The position numbers and the translations under genes were made by a program. The notes below the pieces were generated by a model that ran no database searches, was not told the DNA's origin, and saw only the letters and a list, made by a program, of their open reading frames with translations. A stretch of DNA of 40,749 nucleotides, from the NCBI GenBank assembly GCA_015066175.1, contig SVOW01000018.1:1-40749 (forward strand). The letters run 5' to 3'. This DNA is from Oscillospiraceae bacterium. Lineage in GTDB: Bacteria; Bacillota; Clostridia; Oscillospirales; Acutalibacteraceae. Positions 1-7,362 of the stretch are shown here, one piece after another. How positions within the stretch are numbered: the first letter of the stretch is position 1; each line of letters opens with the position of its first letter.

Positions 1-1343
1 GCACTAAAATGGTTAGCAGCCTTAGGAAATGCGTCTTTAGGGTAAATATCATCATCACTTTCGGTCAGAAAATCCCTCAATGCCTTATATAAAAATGTCA
101 TAGTGCTACACCATTCGCCGTCATTTTCCTTAAGGAAGTCTATAAGCAAACGAATCAACATAGCGTTTTCGCAAGTTATCTCCATTTGTCTGTCCTTATT
201 AGACTTCAACACCTCGTCAAATTCCTTACCCCTATTTCCCATAGCTTCAGCTACGGCATAACCGAATCTATGAAAATCGGCTAATCTTACAGGCTTATCG
301 ACTTTTACCGTAGGCAACATTTTTAGAGCTGAGGAAAGCAAGTCAAAGATACCGCCTAGTATATACGGCAAATCCTCATTGAACGAATCCCATATTTCAT
401 TATCCCCAAGTCTATTGCTTTCCCTGATAAGTTTAGTGGTAAAGAACAAAATACGTTCCGCAAGGTCAGCACGAAAGACAAAATTTGAAATGCCGTTAAG
501 ACACATACTGCTTTTTAGGTGGGAACAATCAATATTCTTATTAGTGTAGTATTGTCTATCCGTCCAGCTTACACCAGTTATTACACTACAAAGAAAATCA
601 CTTTGTTTTGCTGATAGCTTAGATAGGTTATCAAAAGCCGTATAGTAGCTATTATTGAGCCTTACCCTCAAATTATTAAGGGAATCGGGTATTGTTTCAA
701 GTTCACTTATTGAGGGGTCAATTATCTTTTTTACAATCTTCGATAGTGTGCTTTTTCCAGAGCCGTTAGTTCCGTTAATACTGATAGACGGATAGACAAT
801 ATTGGGGTTAAAACAAGTTGCTATATATACCGTAAGCAACAGCTTTTCTTCCGCTGATACATTAAGGTACTTATATAGACGTTCCCACCCTCTCTCACTA
901 CGAATCGGTGTAACTTGCGGTAACTGGTCTTTGCTTTGTATAAAGATAGGATAATTGTTAGGCTCAACGCTCCAACCGTTTTTACTTACCTTTACACACT
1001 TACCATTGCATAGGTCATAAATAATTGAATCCTCATAAGGTGCTATACGATATCTTGCTTCCGTAACCTCGCTGTTATAGGCAAGGTTTTTGATATAGTC
1101 AATACAATCTTTCATAGTTGTACTGATGGGAAATGAGCCTGTAAGTTCCTTAAACTCACTCTTTATGAAGAATGAAAATTCCTCACTATTTAGTGATAGG
1201 TTACAAGTCTTTCCGTTTCGTGTAACTTTCGCAAAGATATCCGTATCCGTTCTTAAAAGCGGATAGTCTTTCATCATATCAATTAAGATATCTTCCTGGT
1301 TAGCTTTCTTACTTTTGGTGGATTTTTTACCTTTTGTACTCAT
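1..1343 (-). CDS. D5/SF3-helicase-like ATPase of the integrated element, partial
   Basis: An open minus-strand frame runs from ATG at 1341-1343 off the left edge (447 complete codons, no stop seen). An AGGAGG ribosome binding site lies just upstream. Residues 191-199 form a P-loop (GTNGSGKST). A Walker B-like segment TAFDN follows with Asp238, then a sensor-like Asn283 and an AERI segment with a candidate arginine finger at Arg297. This layout fits the D5/superfamily-3-like ATPases found in phages, plasmids and satellites, where they unwind DNA at the element's origin. The 190 residues before the ATPase show no motif I recognise, so a primase domain is not demonstrated. Its place in an element with an integrase and an XRE regulator supports a replication role, which is inference. 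The C-terminus lies outside the window. Confidence 0.7.
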   Translation of the reverse strand, partial: MSTKGKKSTKSKKANQEDILIDMMKDYPLLRTDTDIFAKVTRNGKTCNLSLNSEEFSFFIKSEFKELTGSFPISTTMKDCIDYIKNLAYNSEVTEARYRIAPYEDSIIYDLCNGKCVKVSKNGWSVEPNNYPIFIQSKDQLPQVTPIRSERGWERLYKYLNVSAEEKLLLTVYIATCFNPNIVYPSISINGTNGSGKSTLSKIVKKIIDPSISELETIPDSLNNLRVRLNNSYYTAFDNLSKLSAKQSDFLCSVITGVSWTDRQYYTNKNIDCSHLKSSMCLNGISNFVFRADLAERILFFTTKLIRESNRLGDNEIWDSFNEDLPYILGGIFDLLSSALKMLPTVKVDKPVRLADFHRFGYAVAEAMGNRGKEFDEVLKSNKDRQMEITCENAMLIRLLIDFLKENDGEWCSTMTFLYKALRDFLTESDDDIYPKDAFPKAANHFS

Positions 1344-1504
1344 TTTGAGCACCTCCTAAATAAAATGTCAGATATTCAAAGCTATTTGAATGCCTGCACT
1401 ATAAATAAAGGGGAAAGTCAAAAACCCATAAGGCGTTTTTTCAATAATTTCTTGAAAAAATGCAATTATTATTCATAAATAGAAATAAAATGTGTTGTAA
1501 AACC

Positions 1505-1557
1505 GCGAAAAAACAGCAAAAATATAGCACTATCGACCAAATAATCGGTAGTGCTAT
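1505..1557 (-). terminator. Intrinsic terminator downstream of the lipoprotein gene
   Basis: Arms at 1524-1535 and 1546-1557 form a 12-bp stem with one C-A mismatch. Read on the minus strand it is followed by two T-rich runs down to about 1505. It would end the xre-lipoprotein transcript before the ATPase gene. The rest of the 383-bp gap (1344-1726) is AT-rich and shows no other gene or convincing promoter. Confidence 0.7.
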
Positions 1558-1726
1558 GTCTCATAATTTGTGCATAAGGTAGAAATTTTGCGATTTTGAA
1601 GTTGTGAGTAATTTTGGGCATTTTTAGGGCGTTTTTTTACACGTTTTTTGTGTATGCAAGTGTAGTAGTGTATTAAGCTAAAAACAACGCTTATAGTGAA
1701 AATAACAACGTTAGAAAGCGATTTTG

Positions 1727-2680
1727 TTATTTAACAGCAACGTAACTTCCGGAACACATAACTGGATAAGATGTATTACCATTAATTAGTTCAAGTTTTG
1801 AAGTTACTGTAAGTGTTTGGTTATTAGCGTTGTATATTATATTAATCGTGTCGGTTGGGTCTGTATTTGAAGTCAATATTTTTCCGTTCTCATATACATC
1901 ATAGATATAACCATTATATGAGAATAATGTGTCTCCATTGCTTTCTGTATAATTGACATCAAACGATTCTGTGATTAATACAATCCAAGTTGCTTTTTCC
2001 TGACATGAAAAAGTCAGGTGTGAACTTCCGTCTCGGTTTTCATACGTTTCAAGATGAATATATCTGTTACCATAATCGGTATTAATGCTTTTGAATTTTA
2101 CAGTCCATTCATCATATTGTTGACCGTTTATTTCTTGTGTATGGCTAATACCACAATCTTTCCACCATTTATAGTCTTGTGAATAAGTACCCTGAGGAGA
2201 ATCTTTGTTTGCTTCATCAGTAGTTATTGAATGCGGTTCGCTATGTTGGTCAAGGGCGAGGTTGTCTTTTATAATATATGTTGAGAATTCATTATCGTCA
2301 TACATAAACCACGTAAGAGCTTTGGTTTCAGTACATATTATAACTGCATTATGAAATAGATTCTTCTCTGTACTTCCGATTGCATAGGAATCAAAATTGT
2401 AGTACGTACAAGAGCCACACTTCAAATATCCTGTTTCCTCTGTATCTGCATTGATTTCTAAGTCCTTACCCCTTAAAAGGTAAAAAGTTTCTTTTGCATA
2501 TTCTTTATTGTTGTTTGCGTTATTAAAACCAGTAGTGAAATTGTTGTTTACAGAGTTATCAGAATCAGTATCTTTAAAGCAACCAGGCAGCAGAAAGATT
2601 ATTAAAAGCAAAAATGTAATTACTGTAAAATATGGCTTTAACCCATACGTATTTAACCGCTTTATTCTTCTTTTATCCAT
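1727..2680 (-). CDS. Hypothetical secreted lipoprotein of the mobile element
   Basis: 317 residues. The N-terminus has several basic residues, a hydrophobic stretch (about residues 18-31) and a lipobox LPGC with the lipidated cysteine at position 34. A low-complexity Asn/Thr/Asp linker follows, so the mature protein should be anchored outside the cell membrane. I do not recognise the globular part. It contains a CGSC pair near residue 90 and several Trp/Tyr-rich segments. The ATG is preceded by AAGGTGG, 12 nt after the end of the XRE gene, so the two are probably co-transcribed. A lipoprotein beside an element's regulator could be cargo, for example surface exclusion, but nothing in the sequence proves that. 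Confidence 0.8.
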   Translation of the reverse strand: MDKRRIKRLNTYGLKPYFTVITFLLLIIFLLPGCFKDTDSDNSVNNNFTTGFNNANNNKEYAKETFYLLRGKDLEINADTEETGYLKCGSCTYYNFDSYAIGSTEKNLFHNAVIICTETKALTWFMYDDNEFSTYIIKDNLALDQHSEPHSITTDEANKDSPQGTYSQDYKWWKDCGISHTQEINGQQYDEWTVKFKSINTDYGNRYIHLETYENRDGSSHLTFSCQEKATWIVLITESFDVNYTESNGDTLFSYNGYIYDVYENGKILTSNTDPTDTINIIYNANNQTLTVTSKLELINGNTSYPVMCSGSYVAVK

Positions 2681-2692
2681 AATAAAACCACC

Positions 2693-3028
2693 TTATTTAT
2701 TCTGTTGGTCTAAGTAACTGAAAATCAGTTTTATTGTATCAACTGCCATAGATTTTTCTATATCTGTTCTTTTGTCCATAAGTTGATTCCAAAGAGTGGA
2801 TAAGGAATTGTTATTTGTATTTACAGAATCCATAAGTATATAATCAACTGTAATGTCGAGTCGATTAACAATAAGTACTAGATTTTCCAAGGTGACGTGA
2901 CGTTCTCCTCGTTCTATCTGACCTATGTAGGTTGCTGAGAGGTGAACATCTTCTGCCAATTTTTCTTGTGTCAAATTTAGCTTTAAACGTTCTTCACGAA
3001 TGCGTTTTCCCAGAGCTATATAGTCCAA
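2693..3028 (-). CDS. XRE-family helix-turn-helix transcriptional regulator
   Basis: 111 residues with a Cro/C1-type HTH at about residues 7-60, including the typical order RIREERLKLNLTQEKLAEDV, then SATYIGQIERGER and LENLVLIVNRL. Proteins of this type bind operator DNA as dimers and often keep integrated elements quiescent. The start is a TTG codon (3026-3028) behind a strong GGGAGG site; no better ATG lies near it. The C-terminal 45 residues are helical and may serve dimerisation. It is followed 12 nt later by the lipoprotein gene. It probably regulates its own promoter and others in the element, which is inference. Confidence 0.9.
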   Translation of the reverse strand: MDYIALGKRIREERLKLNLTQEKLAEDVHLSATYIGQIERGERHVTLENLVLIVNRLDITVDYILMDSVNTNNNSLSTLWNQLMDKRTDIEKSMAVDTIKLIFSYLDQQNK

Positions 3029-3060
3029 GTGTTCACCCTCCCCAAATGATATACACGTTA

Positions 3061-3089
3061 ATTATATCTCTTTTTCTGATAATTTTGAA
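3061..3089 (-). promoter_or_regulatory. Candidate promoter for the xre-lipoprotein transcript
   Basis: On the minus strand a perfect TATAAT (3061-3066) sits 17 bp from a TTCAAA -35-like hexamer (3084-3089), about 33 nt upstream of the TTG start. The -10 is strong and the -35 weak, as often seen for self-regulated promoters. Confidence 0.5.
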
Positions 3090-3139
3090 TGAACGATATG
3101 TGTTATTGACTTATGCTGACAGCTGTATTTATGTTATTT

Positions 3140-3611
3140 ACGGCGATACGGCGGTAGATTTTTGTAAAAATAAATATTTTATTATAAGACCATATTATAT
3201 GTTTTAAAAGATTATGTTGCTCATGGCTTCGCCATGGCAACCAAATAGGGAGAATTTTTGCATAGGCAGAGCCTATCAAAATTCTCCCACATTATTTATT
3301 ATAAATAATCAAAAGAAGAATCGTATTGTTTTATTCTTTTCAGAGTCTAATAATAGGGGTAATTTTTCGGGCGTTGCCGAAAAACCACCCCAACCGTTAT
3401 ACTCTTTTTCCATAAAAATTATATAAATCAAAAAAGTATCTCCGTATATCCGTTCAAGAGATTTTTATATTTAGGGACGAGCGAAAGCGGAGTCCCTCCA
3501 ATTTTTTAATACATATACGGTTAACGGAGCGTAGCGGAGTCCGTATATGTATTAGATTATTCCTAGCGATAAAAAATTATAGTTTTCAAGATTTTATCGC
3601 CGTATCGCCGT
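3140..3611. repeat. Non-coding palindrome cluster bracketed by a 14-bp inverted repeat
   Basis: A gap of about 600 bp between xre and the small gene before it holds no credible gene. It starts at 3140-3153 and ends at 3598-3611 with exact 14-bp inverted copies (acggcgatacggcg and its complement). Between them are six hairpins: 3217-3240, 3248-3288 (about 18 bp with two bulges), 3356-3391, 3473-3497, 3507-3554 (perfect 14-bp arms) and 3566-3600. The fourth and fifth share the core AGCGGAGTCC. Dense palindromes in a mobile element can mark a replication or transfer origin, or nested hairpin repeats; the function is not shown. Confidence 0.75.
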
Positions 3612-3630
3612 TATTCTTTATAGTAACTTT

Positions 3631-3972
3631 TCAGTTATCGAATCCTATTATCCATACAAATCTACCGTCTATTTGTTTTAAGAGTTCTTTATAGTTCCAA
3701 TCATCAGGAATACCTGACGGATAAAGAAACATTAAAACGGTGTCAATTTTTTGCTTTTCCAGACATATAACCGTACGCCAACCTATATGCTTAGAGATAC
3801 ATAATTTATCGTCTATATTCCTCAGCAGACTATAAACGCGTTTGCTATCAGGAAACTTAGGGGATAGGCATTGTCGACAGCCTTGCTTTATTGCTTGTTT
3901 TCCACTCATAGCAATATATACATCTACAGTATAGCCTATATCGGAAAAATCTTTATTTTTGCACTCTTTCAC
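3631..3972 (-). CDS. Hypothetical 113-residue protein downstream of the integrase
   Basis: I do not recognise a family. It starts with GTG (3970-3972) behind a perfect AAGGAGG that overlaps the stop codon of the integrase gene, so translation is probably coupled to it. It is small, soluble-looking and mixed alpha/beta, with Cys-rich spots (a CRQC pair near residue 32) and no membrane segment. The strong ribosome binding site and the tight spacing support a real gene. A small partner encoded beside an integrase could be an excisionase or directionality factor, but this one lacks a visible HTH and is longer than most, so I leave the function open. Confidence 0.7.
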   Translation of the reverse strand: MKECKNKDFSDIGYTVDVYIAMSGKQAIKQGCRQCLSPKFPDSKRVYSLLRNIDDKLCISKHIGWRTVICLEKQKIDTVLMFLYPSGIPDDWNYKELLKQIDGRFVWIIGFDN

Positions 3973-3985
3973 GATTAAACCTCCT

Positions 3986-4939
3986 TCAATTGTTAAAGCC
4001 TATTTTTGATTGACTCTTTACAGTTCCTAAGGTGTCAAGAGGGTTATAATTACTATAATCCTTTGATAAATCACTACTGAACATATTTACATACTCTTTT
4101 ACAACAGTCAAATCACTATGACCCAATAATTTTTGTAATCTGAAGATATCGCCACCGTTTAAAATCCAACGTTTAGCAAAAGTATGACGATAAAGGTGGG
4201 CTGAGGTTTTGTTTACTCCTCTGGATTTATTATATTTAGCCAGCATTTCCTGATATGAACGAATTTCGCCTTGCCCACCATAGGAATTGCAAAATACATA
4301 GTCGTCAGGTTCTCCTTTGCGATAGGCAAGGTATTCTTTCAGTATTACTGCCAGCGATGAAGCCATAGGGACGATTTGAGCCTTGCGATTCTTCATTTTG
4401 TTAAGCTGAATAATACCATTGTCAAAATCTAAGTCACCTATTTTAAGGTTAAGGACAGTTGATATGCGATTTCCAGTAGCAAGTAAGTAACTGGAAAACA
4501 CCCATGTTTTATATTCGTTAAACTCACATCGCTTCAGATTGGGCTTTTTGAGGAGTTTTTTCAACTCTTCATCGGTATAGGTTTCTTTGATTCTTTTGTC
4601 AGCTTTAGGAAGTCTTATTTTGTATTCAGGAGTTAAGCCGTTATTCATAAGATAATAGAAAAACGCTCTTATATCTCTTATGTAGGATTGAACAGTTATA
4701 TCGTTACAACCTCTTTGTTGAAGATAAAGTATAAAATCGTTAATAACGTTTTGGTCAATCTCAGATGGCTTTATATCTTTGCCGTTAAGGTGCTTTTGGA
4801 AAATGGAAAATCTCACTTCGTAGATTTTTAGAGTTTTCTCAGATAGGTTTCTTGCTTTGCATTTTGCCATATAATCGTCAAAGCATTCTTCTAAAGTTAC
4901 GGTGTCAGAATTCAGGGGTTGCATTTTGATTTTTACCAT
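3986..4939 (-). CDS. Tyrosine recombinase / phage-type integrase
   Basis: 317 residues, normal length for XerC/D-like integrases. The N-terminal SAM-like core-binding domain spans about 15-105 and the catalytic domain about 120-300. The catalytic set is complete: Arg158 (GNRIS), a Lys at 183 or 186 in the beta-hairpin, His248 and Arg251 (HLYRH), His274 (LGHSD) and the nucleophile Tyr283. It should cut and rejoin the element's attachment sites. The gene lies about 140 bp from the 3' end of tRNA-Leu, the classical integration target of this family. The ATG is preceded by AAAGGAAG. A strong terminator-like hairpin sits only about 20 bp upstream, so expression may depend on read-through. Confidence 0.93.
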   Translation of the reverse strand: MVKIKMQPLNSDTVTLEECFDDYMAKCKARNLSEKTLKIYEVRFSIFQKHLNGKDIKPSEIDQNVINDFILYLQQRGCNDITVQSYIRDIRAFFYYLMNNGLTPEYKIRLPKADKRIKETYTDEELKKLLKKPNLKRCEFNEYKTWVFSSYLLATGNRISTVLNLKIGDLDFDNGIIQLNKMKNRKAQIVPMASSLAVILKEYLAYRKGEPDDYVFCNSYGGQGEIRSYQEMLAKYNKSRGVNKTSAHLYRHTFAKRWILNGGDIFRLQKLLGHSDLTVVKEYVNMFSSDLSKDYSNYNPLDTLGTVKSQSKIGFNN

Positions 4940-4958
4940 AATAATTACTTCCTTTCAT

Positions 4959-5017
4959 AAAAAATCACTCGTAAGACTACTTCAAAATGAGCTTTGAAAT
5001 CTTACGAGTGATTTTTT
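4959..5017 (-). terminator. Strong hairpin with U-tract directly upstream of the integrase
   Basis: Perfect 18-bp arms at 4959-4976 and 5000-5017 enclose a loop with an inner TTCAAA/TTTGAA pairing. On the minus strand the stem ends in six T residues and is followed at once by the integrase ribosome binding site. It works in form as an intrinsic terminator or attenuator between the tRNA and the integrase. There is no room for a promoter between it and the gene. Confidence 0.75.
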
Positions 5018-5034
5018 GGTTTTTAATTATTATG

Positions 5035-5077
5035 TAAAAAGAAAACCCTTGTAAACCGTAAAGCCTACAAGGGTTTT
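5035..5077 (-). terminator. tRNA-Leu terminator, possible attachment-site region
   Basis: Arms at 5042-5053 and 5066-5077 pair perfectly over 12 bp and are followed on the minus strand by TTTTCTTTTT. The stem begins at the last base of the encoded CCA. Because elements that target tRNA genes recombine in the tRNA 3' end, the attL/attR core should lie in or near this stretch; the second copy is outside the window. Confidence 0.75.
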
Positions 5078-5163
5078 GGTGCGGATAACAGGACTTGAAC
5101 CTGCACAGCCTTGCAGCTATTAGAACCTGAATCTAACGCGTCTGCCAATTCCGCCATATCCGC
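5077..5163 (-). tRNA. tRNA-Leu (anticodon CAG)
   Basis: Read on the minus strand, a 7-bp acceptor stem GCGGATA/TATCCGC closes the molecule, with discriminator A and an encoded CCA. The anticodon arm is TTAGA-TTCAGGT-TCTAA, giving CAG, which reads CUG. A T-arm with GGTTCAAGTCC and a long variable arm typical of tRNA-Leu are present. The gene is intact although a mobile element seems to be inserted at its 3' side, as expected when the integrating DNA restores the tRNA end. Confidence 0.96.
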
Positions 5164-5222
5164 ATATGGTTTATTTGAATTCTTGTGATATCGGACAGAT
5201 AGCCTGATTCACAACACAAAAC

Positions 5223-5251
5223 ATTCTATCACAACATTTCGCAGTTGTCAA
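5223..5251 (-). promoter_or_regulatory. Promoter of tRNA-Leu
   Basis: On the minus strand TTGACA (5246-5251) and TAGAAT (5223-5228) are separated by exactly 17 bp, placing transcription start near 5216, about 53 nt before the tRNA. Confidence 0.75.
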
Positions 5252-5324
5252 GGAAAAATATAAACAAAATAGCGGATTTACCTATAAACAGAATAACTCA
5301 TAAATCTGTCATATATTAAAAAAA

Positions 5325-5356
5325 CGTAAAAGAAGAGGGAAGTGTGAACTTCCCTC
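5325..5356 (-). terminator. Terminator of the GH16 gene pair
   Basis: The arms gagggaagt and acttccctc (5335-5356) form a 9-bp stem with a 4-nt loop. Read on the minus strand it is followed by a T-rich tract, about 10 nt after the stop of the second GH16 gene. Confidence 0.8.
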
Positions 5357-5365
5357 AATTACTTG

Positions 5366-6280
5366 TTATTTCTGATAAATTTTGACGTAGTCAACAATAA
5401 ATTCTGTTTTATAACTTTCTTTATCAAACTTTTCAAGGCCGTCTTCGCCCGGTATTTCAAGAGAAACTATAACTTCTTCAGGTACTTGTGAAACACCGTT
5501 ACCGAAAGATGTTCTTGCTGTTTCGACACCATTGATGTAGAAAATATATTCATCTTCAGTCCACTCAAGACCATATGTGTTGAATTCTTCGTAAATGTTA
5601 TTTGCTTTAAAATCTCCGAGATTTGCTGATTGGAAATCTTCCTGCACACCGTCAACGCCTGCACAATGTACGGTACTTGTTACTGCATTCGGGAAGAGTT
5701 TATCGTCGTAGCTCATAGCTTCGAAAATATCAATTTCTGCGCCACCGACACCACCTTGTGAATATTCCGCTTCATACGGATGGTTTGCCTGAATCCAGAA
5801 AGCGCTCCAGAAGCCCTTGTCTTTGTTGCAGATACAACGGATTTCAAAGTAACCGCGTGTGTATTTTTCTTTGAGGGAAACCATACCTGCATACCATCCC
5901 TCACCATATGTGCCATCTTTAAGATACTCGCCGGTGATAGTCATTTTACCGTCTTTGATTGTTACCTGACTGGGGGCGTTGAAGCCTGATCTTCTGGAAC
6001 CGTTACCTCTGTAATTCCACCAATCTGTATTGAGAGTATCGCCTTCGAATTCATCACAGAAGACCAACTCATATCCGTTAAGATTCAATTCCTGACCACG
6101 TGGAGTGGTGGGAAAACCAAATAAAAGCATACCGAAAAGTTCGATAACTGCCATAATTCCGGAGAAAAATCCTTTGATTGAAAAACCTGTCCACATTTTT
6201 TTGATATTTTCAAAAATTTCAACAACTGCCCATGCTTCGCGATAGGCAAGACCTGCTGTTTTATAAAGCCAATCAAACAT
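5366..6280 (-). CDS. Membrane-anchored GH16 beta-glucanase-like hydrolase, copy 2
   Basis: 304 residues. The catalytic domain of glycoside hydrolase family 16 spans about 70-303, with the signature GGAEIDIFE: nucleophile Glu182, Asp184 and acid/base Glu187. Such enzymes cleave beta-1,3- or mixed-linkage glucans. The first 60 residues are an amphipathic region followed by a hydrophobic segment (about 39-57) and no cleavable signal peptide, so the enzyme looks membrane-tethered. The ending FIVDYVKIYQ is typical of the jelly-roll's last strands. It follows its paralogue by 3 nt and shares its promoter and terminator. All three catalytic residues are kept, so it is probably active. Substrate is not determined. 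Confidence 0.9.
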   Translation of the reverse strand: MFDWLYKTAGLAYREAWAVVEIFENIKKMWTGFSIKGFFSGIMAVIELFGMLLFGFPTTPRGQELNLNGYELVFCDEFEGDTLNTDWWNYRGNGSRRSGFNAPSQVTIKDGKMTITGEYLKDGTYGEGWYAGMVSLKEKYTRGYFEIRCICNKDKGFWSAFWIQANHPYEAEYSQGGVGGAEIDIFEAMSYDDKLFPNAVTSTVHCAGVDGVQEDFQSANLGDFKANNIYEEFNTYGLEWTEDEYIFYINGVETARTSFGNGVSQVPEEVIVSLEIPGEDGLEKFDKESYKTEFIVDYVKIYQK

Positions 6281-6283
6281 AAA

Positions 6284-7201
6284 TTAACCTTCTTTCTGAT
6301 AAATTTTAACGTAATCGATTATAAATTGTGTGTGGTATGTTTCTTTGTCCATCAATTCGAATTTATCTGCAGACGGAACAACAAGAGAAACAATAGGTCT
6401 TTCCTCAACTTGTGAAACACCATTTCCGAAAGATGTGCGTGCCGTTTCAACACCGTTGATGTAGAAGATATATTCATCTTCTGTCCATTCAAGACCATAT
6501 GTGTTATATTCGCTGTAAATATTATTTGCTTTGAAAGTGCCGAGATTTGCTGACTGTATACCTTCCTGCACTCCGTTAACACCTGCACAATGAACAGTGC
6601 TTGTTACGGAATTGGTGAAAGTGCTGTTGTGACTCATTGATTCAAAAATATCAATCTCAGCTCCGCCTATACCGCCTTGAGAATATTCTGCTTCATACGG
6701 ATGGTCGGCCTGAATCCAGAAAGCACTCCACATATAAGGCTCGCCGTTACAGATGCAACGGATTTCAAAATATCCTTGTTTATATTTGTTTACAGTTGCG
6801 ACTTCAGCACCATACCAACCTGCACCGAATTTGCCGTCTTCTTTATATTCGCCTGTAATAATCATATTACCGTCAGCAAACGAAACCTGTTCAGAAGAAT
6901 ATTTTCCTGCTCCTTGTGAGCCTTCACCTCTGTGAAACCAGAGTTCAGAGTTCAGTGTTTCACCTTCGAATTCATCGCAAAAAACCAATTCATATCCTTC
7001 AAGATTCAATTCCTGTCCGCGAGGGGTAGTAGGAAAACCAAAAAGAAGCATTCCGAAAAGCTCGATTATCGCCATTAAACCTGCAAAAAAACCTTTGACG
7101 GAAAAACCTGTCCACATTTCTTTTGTGTGTGAAAAAACCTCGACAACAGCCCACGCTTCTCTGTGAGCTAAACCAAGTGTGTTTATTAACCAATCAAACA
7201 T
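6284..7201 (-). CDS. Membrane-anchored GH16 beta-glucanase-like hydrolase, copy 1
   Basis: 305 residues, collinear with the neighbouring paralogue: the same N-terminal module, the hydrophobic segment at about 39-57, the identical FPTTPRGQELNL junction, and the same catalytic Glu182-Asp184-Glu187. Differences concentrate in the loops (residues 85-140 and 255-290), which in GH16 line the substrate cleft, so the pair may differ in specificity; that is inference. The ATG follows a strong AAGGAGG and a near-consensus promoter. It is the first gene of a two-gene transcript divergent from the pyrH operon. Confidence 0.9.
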   Translation of the reverse strand: MFDWLINTLGLAHREAWAVVEVFSHTKEMWTGFSVKGFFAGLMAIIELFGMLLFGFPTTPRGQELNLEGYELVFCDEFEGETLNSELWFHRGEGSQGAGKYSSEQVSFADGNMIITGEYKEDGKFGAGWYGAEVATVNKYKQGYFEIRCICNGEPYMWSAFWIQADHPYEAEYSQGGIGGAEIDIFESMSHNSTFTNSVTSTVHCAGVNGVQEGIQSANLGTFKANNIYSEYNTYGLEWTEDEYIFYINGVETARTSFGNGVSQVEERPIVSLVVPSADKFELMDKETYHTQFIIDYVKIYQKEG

Positions 7202-7225
7202 AACATACCTCCTTTTCTTGAAATC

Positions 7226-7254
7226 ATTGTATTATATAAATCAAATTATGTCAA
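7226..7254 (-). promoter_or_regulatory. Promoter of the GH16 pair
   Basis: On the minus strand TTGACA (7249-7254) and TACAAT (7226-7231) have a 17-bp spacer, about 25 nt upstream of the ATG. Confidence 0.75.
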
Positions 7255-7293
7255 ATAATATAGTAAATTTTATGAAAATTTTTGCAAACACTC

Positions 7294-7322
7294 TTTACTT
7301 ATATTGTAAAATTTAGTACAAT
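7294..7322 (+). promoter_or_regulatory. Candidate promoter of the pyrH operon
   Basis: TTTACT (7294-7299) and TACAAT (7317-7322) with a 17-bp spacer, about 40 nt before the ATG. A perfect TATAAT at 7330-7335 is an alternative -10 but has no good -35 at normal distance. Confidence 0.55.
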
Positions 7323-7362
7323 ATATCTGTATAATTTTGTATATTGAACAGGAGGCAAAAAA

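Noticed and set aside
3214-3426. Plus-strand ORF of 70 codons in the palindrome cluster
   Set aside because: It has no ribosome binding site, and its sequence is dictated by the hairpins it runs through.
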